From Paractinoplanes ovalisporus (GTDB taxonomy: Bacteria; Actinomycetota; Actinomycetes; Mycobacteriales; Micromonosporaceae), in contig NZ_JAENHP010000037.1 in the NCBI RefSeq assembly GCF_016834655.1, positions 1 to 63,313 on the forward strand: 63,313 nt of DNA, read 5' to 3'. Under the pieces are notes generated by a model that searched no databases, was not told where the DNA came from, and saw only the letters and a program-made list of their open reading frames with translations. This document shows positions 59,646 through 63,313 of this stretch, piece by piece; positions within the stretch are counted from its first letter, which is position 1, and every line of letters begins with the position of its first letter. The position numbers and the translations under genes were made by a program.

Positions 59646-60647
59646 GTGGAGATCGACGTCCTGGGACCGCCCTACGAGCGGCACACGATCGAGCTGGGCA
59701 GCGACGACGAAGGCGCGGTGGTGGCCACGCTGGTGCGGCGGCGGGCCGACGTACCGTCGCGCCGGGCCGTTCTATACGTCCACGGGTTCGTGGACTATTT
59801 CTTCCAGACCCATCTGGCCGATTTCTTCGTCGAGCGGGGCTGGGATTTCTACGCCCTCGATCTGCGCAAGTACGGGCGGAGCCTGCTCCCGCATCAGACG
59901 CCGAATTTCGCGCGCAGCCTCACCGAATACTTCCCGGAGCTGGACGAGTCGGTGCGCATCATCCGCGAGCAGGACGGCCACGACCAGCTGCTGGTCGCCG
60001 GCCATTCCACCGGTGGTCTGATCACGTCGTTGTGGTCACACGCGCGGCAGAAGCAGGGCCTCATCGACGGCCTCTTCCTGAACAGCCCGTTCTTCGATTT
60101 CAACGTGCCCTGGCTGGTGCGGCGCCCGCTGATGGCGGCGACGATCGCGGCCACCCGCCGTACGCCGTACCGGAAGATCCCGATGTCGTCACTGGGCCTG
60201 TACGGGGAGAGTCTGCACAGCGACCACCGTGGTGAGTGGACGTATGACTTAGCGTGGAAGCCGGTTCTCGGGTTCCCGGTCACGACCGGCTGGCTCGAGG
60301 CGATCCGTCGAGGTCAGCGGCGGTTGCGGGCCGGGCTGGGCATCGACGCCCCGGTTCTGGTCGCCTGTTCCACCCGTACGTTCCGTGGTCGCGCCTGGCA
60401 CGACGATCTCCGTACCACCGATTCCGTGCTCGACGTCGACCACATCGTGCGATGGGCGCCGCGCCTGGGCCCACGGGTCACGATCGCCCGTTTCGACGGC
60501 GGCATGCACGATCTGACGCTTTCCGGCAAGGACGTACGGGTCGAGGTGTTCCGCGAACTGGCCCGCTGGGTCGACGCTTTCCTGCCGCCCACGGGAACGC
60601 CGGAGGTGGAGGTTCCGCCGGCGCCGGAGGATAAGCAGGGGGTCTGA
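59646..60647 (+). CDS. alpha/beta hydrolase (serine aminopeptidase S33-like)
   Basis: A 333-residue hydrolase: VLYVHGFVDYFFQTHLADFF in part, DLRKYGRS, the nucleophile elbow in VAGHSTGG (Ser about residue 123), and His in FDGGMHDLTLS. The fold is of the monoacylglycerol-lipase / S33 type, and the natural substrate is unknown. The GTG at 59646 lies 7 nt after TAGCCT (59633-59638), a leaderless layout. The STAND NTPase gene follows 52 bp downstream on the same strand. Confidence 0.88.
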   Translation: MEIDVLGPPYERHTIELGSDDEGAVVATLVRRRADVPSRRAVLYVHGFVDYFFQTHLADFFVERGWDFYALDLRKYGRSLLPHQTPNFARSLTEYFPELDESVRIIREQDGHDQLLVAGHSTGGLITSLWSHARQKQGLIDGLFLNSPFFDFNVPWLVRRPLMAATIAATRRTPYRKIPMSSLGLYGESLHSDHRGEWTYDLAWKPVLGFPVTTGWLEAIRRGQRRLRAGLGIDAPVLVACSTRTFRGRAWHDDLRTTDSVLDVDHIVRWAPRLGPRVTIARFDGGMHDLTLSGKDVRVEVFRELARWVDAFLPPTGTPEVEVPPAPEDKQGV

Positions 60648-60699
60648 CCGAGCGGGAAAATCCGAATGATTCCGCATATGGATTGCTATCGTTCCCGGC

Positions 60700-63036
60700 A
60701 TGCTCGAGGAGCGCGATCCACCGCCCGACCCGGCCGGTTGCCGGAGCCTCGACGAATTGGCCGCCGCCCTGCGTTCGCTGAAGGCGTGGGCGGGCGATCC
60801 CTCGTACGACACGATCACGAGGCGCGTCAATGCGGGATTCGCGCCGGCGGGCCGGGGCACGGTCGTCGACTGTTTCCGCGACGGCCGCCGCCGGATCAAT
60901 CCCGAGCTGGTGGTCGCCGTGGTGGCGTCGCTGCACGACGACGACGTCTATCTGGCCCGCTGGCGCCAGGCGATCCGGGTCACGCTGGCGGAGCGGGAGG
61001 CGGCGGCCAACGTACGGGTCCTGGCCGGTCTGCCGAGTGACGCGAACTCGTTCGTCGGCCGCGAGCCGCACCTGGCCTCGCTGGAACGGGCGGCGGGTGT
61101 CTGTGTGATCACTGGGATGGCCGGTGTGGGCAAGACTCAGCTCGCCGTTCACGCTGGTCACCGCCGTACGGGGGAAACGAAGCTCTTTGTCGATCTGCGC
61201 GGCTTCCACCCGGACGAGAGCCAGCCGCCGGCCGAACCGGGCGCCGTGCTTGATGGCTTTCTGCGTGCCCTCGGAGTGCCCGCCCGGCAGATTCCGCACG
61301 ATCTGAACGCGCGGTCGGCGCTGTTCCGCGATCAGGTCGCCGGCCGTCAGGCGCTGGTGATCCTCGACAACGCGGCCGACGAGGAGCAGGTGCGCCCGCT
61401 GCTCACCCCCGACGCGTTGACGCTGGTCACGTCGCGGCGCGACCTCAGCGGTCTGGGGCCGGCGACCCGGATCGACCTCGACGTGTTCTCGTCGCGGGAG
61501 GCGTCCGAACTGCTGTCCGGGGCGACGCCGTCGGAGGGTGACCGGGCGGCGGTCGAGCGGGTCGCGCAACGGTGCGGTTATCTGCCGCTGGCGCTGAGGG
61601 TGGTCGCCGGTCAGATGGCCGCGACGCCCGGCTGGTCGGTGGCTGATCACGCCGACCGGCTCGACGAGCGGCACCGCAACCAGCGCATCGACGACGGCGT
61701 ACAGCTGGCTCTGCAGCTTTCCGAGCAGGGACTTCCTGAGCGCCGGCGGATCCTGCTGCGGCGGCTGGCCGGTCATCCGGGTCAGGATCTCGACGTGTAC
61801 GCGGCGGCCGCGCTGCTCGACGCGGAACTCGACGAGACCGAGGAACATCTGCGCCGTCTCACGGCCGAACACCTGATCCAGCAACCCGTGCCCGGGCGTT
61901 TTGTGCTGCACGATCTGGTGCGGGCGTACGCGGCCGACCGCGCCGCCGACGAGGAGCGACCGGCTGACCGGCAGGCGGCGCTGACCAGACTTTTCGACCT
62001 TTTCCTGTACGCCGCCTCGGCCGCGATGGACGCTCTGCACCCGGCCGAGAAGCATCGCCGTCCCGAGCTCGAACCTCACGCCGTACGGGCGCCGGATCTT
62101 TCCGACCCGAAGGCCGCGCTGCATTGGCTCGACACCGAACGGGCGACGCTGGTGGCCATCTGCCTGCACGCGGCCCGCAACGGATGGCCGTCATACGCGG
62201 TCCGCCTGGCCGCGACGATCTATACGTATCTCGACAACGGTGGCTATCCCGCCGACGCGATCGCGGTGCATTCCGAGGCCCGGCACGCGGCGGCCCGTTC
62301 CGGCGACCTTGCCGGGGAGGCGAACGCGCTGGTCAACCTGGCCGTGGTGCACTGGCAGCTGGGCCGGCACCCCGAGGCGCTGGAACAGCTGACCGAGGCG
62401 CTGGCCCTGTTCCGGCGTCTCGGCGACGGCCGCGGCCAGGCGCGGGCGCTGGGCAATCTGGGCGTGGTGCACAACGTGTTCGGCAATCATGAGGCCTCGG
62501 CGGCGCATCACGCGCAGGCTCTGGACCAGTTCGCCGAGATCGGCGACCGCGTCGGCGAGGCGAACACGCTGACCAACCTGGGCGACGTCTACCTGCGGAT
62601 GGGCCGCCCGTCCGACGCGGCCGACCACCACCGGCGGGCGCTGGCCCTGTTCCGCGACCTGTCCCACCGCGGCGGCGAGGCCACGGCGCTGACCAACCTG
62701 GGCGACGCCGACACCCAGCTCGGAAACCACGCGGCGGCGCTCGATTCGTACGACAAGGCCGTAGCGATCTTCGGCGAGCTGGGCGAGCGCTACGGGCAGA
62801 CGTGCGCCCTGAACGGCCGGGGCGAGGCCTTGTCCGCGGCGGGCCGGAGTGAAGAGGCGTTGACCACCTTTACGGTCGCTCTGGGCACGGCCCGCTTGAT
62901 CGACGACCCTTCCGAGCAGGCCCGCGCGCATGCCGGTTTGGCCGCGTTGCACGAGGCCGCCGGCGACACGGAGGCCGCGGCCCGCCACCGGCCGCCGTAT
63001 CCGCTTGACGCAGTTGTTGACGTTCCGCCAACATAG
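60700..63036 (+). CDS. STAND-type NTPase with TPR sensor domain
   Basis: A 778-residue signalling NTPase. Residues 15-95 form the N-terminal helical domain common to actinobacterial NB-ARC proteins (LKAWAGDPSYDTITRRVNAG, then VVDCFRDGRRRINPELVVAVV in part). The NTPase has Walker A GMAGVGKT (139-146), Walker B ALVILDNAAD (218-227), the SRRD arginine motif and GYLPLALRV. The winged helix comes next (to about 430). From about 520 at least six TPRs follow, with LTNLGDVYLRMGRPSDAADH and similar. The ATG at 60700 is leaderless (TATCGT, 60687-60692). No effector domain is recognised. Confidence 0.88.
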   Translation: MLEERDPPPDPAGCRSLDELAAALRSLKAWAGDPSYDTITRRVNAGFAPAGRGTVVDCFRDGRRRINPELVVAVVASLHDDDVYLARWRQAIRVTLAEREAAANVRVLAGLPSDANSFVGREPHLASLERAAGVCVITGMAGVGKTQLAVHAGHRRTGETKLFVDLRGFHPDESQPPAEPGAVLDGFLRALGVPARQIPHDLNARSALFRDQVAGRQALVILDNAADEEQVRPLLTPDALTLVTSRRDLSGLGPATRIDLDVFSSREASELLSGATPSEGDRAAVERVAQRCGYLPLALRVVAGQMAATPGWSVADHADRLDERHRNQRIDDGVQLALQLSEQGLPERRRILLRRLAGHPGQDLDVYAAAALLDAELDETEEHLRRLTAEHLIQQPVPGRFVLHDLVRAYAADRAADEERPADRQAALTRLFDLFLYAASAAMDALHPAEKHRRPELEPHAVRAPDLSDPKAALHWLDTERATLVAICLHAARNGWPSYAVRLAATIYTYLDNGGYPADAIAVHSEARHAAARSGDLAGEANALVNLAVVHWQLGRHPEALEQLTEALALFRRLGDGRGQARALGNLGVVHNVFGNHEASAAHHAQALDQFAEIGDRVGEANTLTNLGDVYLRMGRPSDAADHHRRALALFRDLSHRGGEATALTNLGDADTQLGNHAAALDSYDKAVAIFGELGERYGQTCALNGRGEALSAAGRSEEALTTFTVALGTARLIDDPSEQARAHAGLAALHEAAGDTEAAARHRPPYPLDAVVDVPPT

Positions 63037-63109
63037 CCGTTCGGCCCGCCGCCCCCGGACGGCTGGTTCCCCCTGGGGCGCCCTCGGCAAGATAAGCTGT
63101 GGACCCCAT

Positions 63110-63182
63110 GCGCTCGTAGCTCAGCGGATAGAGCAACGGACTTCTAATCCGTCGGTCGCAGGTTCGAATCCTGCCGGGCGCG
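63110..63182 (+). tRNA. tRNA-Arg (anticodon TCT)
   Basis: A 73-nt cloverleaf: acceptor GCGCTCG / CGGGCGC with one G-T pair, D-arm GTAGCTCAGCGGATAGAGC, anticodon loop CTTCTAA giving TCT, T-arm CGCAGGTTCGAATCCTGCC, and discriminator G. No CCA is encoded. It stands 73 bp after the STAND gene. Confidence 0.96.
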
Positions 63183-63210
63183 CTTTTGTGATGTCTCAGG
63201 ACATCGGAAT

Positions 63211-63246
63211 AGCCTGAACCTGCGTTTCGCAGGTTCAGGCTTTTTG
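63211..63246 (+). terminator. strong terminator after tRNA-Arg
   Basis: AGCCTGAACCTGC (63211-63223) pairs with GCAGGTTCAGGCT (63229-63241), followed by TTTTGTTT. A 13-bp perfect stem with a 5-nt loop. It may serve both strands, because the leftward reading frame also ends in it. Confidence 0.9.
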
Positions 63247-63313
63247 TTTGGTGGGTGTGGGTCCGGGTGGGCGTCCGGTGGGCTGGTAGTCGCGTCGGGG
63301 GTCGATGGTGAGC
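63235..63313 (-). CDS. 3' end of a leftward gene (partial, unidentified)
   Basis: The minus strand has an open frame entering from the right edge that ends in LTIDPRRDYQPTGRPPGPT, then PTKQKA and a TGA within the terminator stem. Only 25 codons are visible. The Pro/Thr-rich tail resembles C-termini of nuclease or mobile-element proteins, but the family cannot be assigned. It may start an element next to tRNA-Arg. Confidence 0.35.
   Translation of the reverse strand, partial: LTIDPRRDYQPTGRPPGPTPTKQKA

Overview
The window is high-GC actinobacterial DNA, most likely from the Micromonosporaceae (an Actinoplanes-like organism). This is inferred from gene content and style, not from a database match: two clpP genes next to tig and clpX, a mycothiol-type DsbA protein, an Eis-type acetyltransferase, EttA, group II truncated globin, a late cobalamin pathway, many GTG starts and many genes whose start codon sits 6-8 nt after a -10 element (leaderless mRNAs).

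Layout. 1-600: the 5' end of a 16S rRNA gene read leftwards, with its leader, boxA and tandem promoters. 667-2850: small membrane protein, nitrilase-family amidohydrolase, NTF2-like protein and a divergent PadR regulator. 2930-7640: the leftward proteostasis block tig, clpP1, clpP2, clpX with a ClgR-type operator, followed by tRNA-Pro and tRNA-Gly. 7860-14580: a LapA-like protein, then a rightward nitrogen-scavenging cluster of GntR regulator, allophanate hydrolase, biuret hydrolase, a second cysteine hydrolase, an NCS2-like permease and an AtzH-like protein, which together fit import of biuret-like compounds and their breakdown to ammonia and CO2. 14600-24100: SDR, Eis-like GNAT, a leftward dsbA-like/DUF1015/hydrolase/rpiB run, and pepN. 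24100-36820: Uma2, DUF5130, sortase F and its secreted neighbour, HNH nuclease, MscS, MFS, globin, beta-propeller protein, YbjN, thioesterase and ettA. 36905-48420: otsA, siroheme synthase, cobT, cobC-like, a bifunctional penicillin-binding protein, cobB and SURF1. 48460-58510: ATP-dependent DNA ligase, a small gene with a perfect LexA box, an FAD monooxygenase/M20 peptidase pair, M48 protease, kinase, cobQ and cobD. 58770-63313: an SSB, an alpha/beta hydrolase, a STAND-type NTPase with TPRs, tRNA-Arg, and the tail of a leftward gene.

The least explained signals are: (1) two long intergenic palindromes (about 5936-6046 and 32447-32555) with unrelated arms but a shared core; (2) a 98-residue protein of unknown function whose start codon lies inside a perfect actinobacterial SOS box; (3) tandem duplications of gene 3' ends, stop codon included, after cobT, cysG and otsA, plus in-frame tail repeats in SURF1, the penicillin-binding protein and SSB; (4) nineteen exact copies of a 7-bp unit upstream of the DNA ligase. 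All functional statements come from reading the sequence; no search was run.
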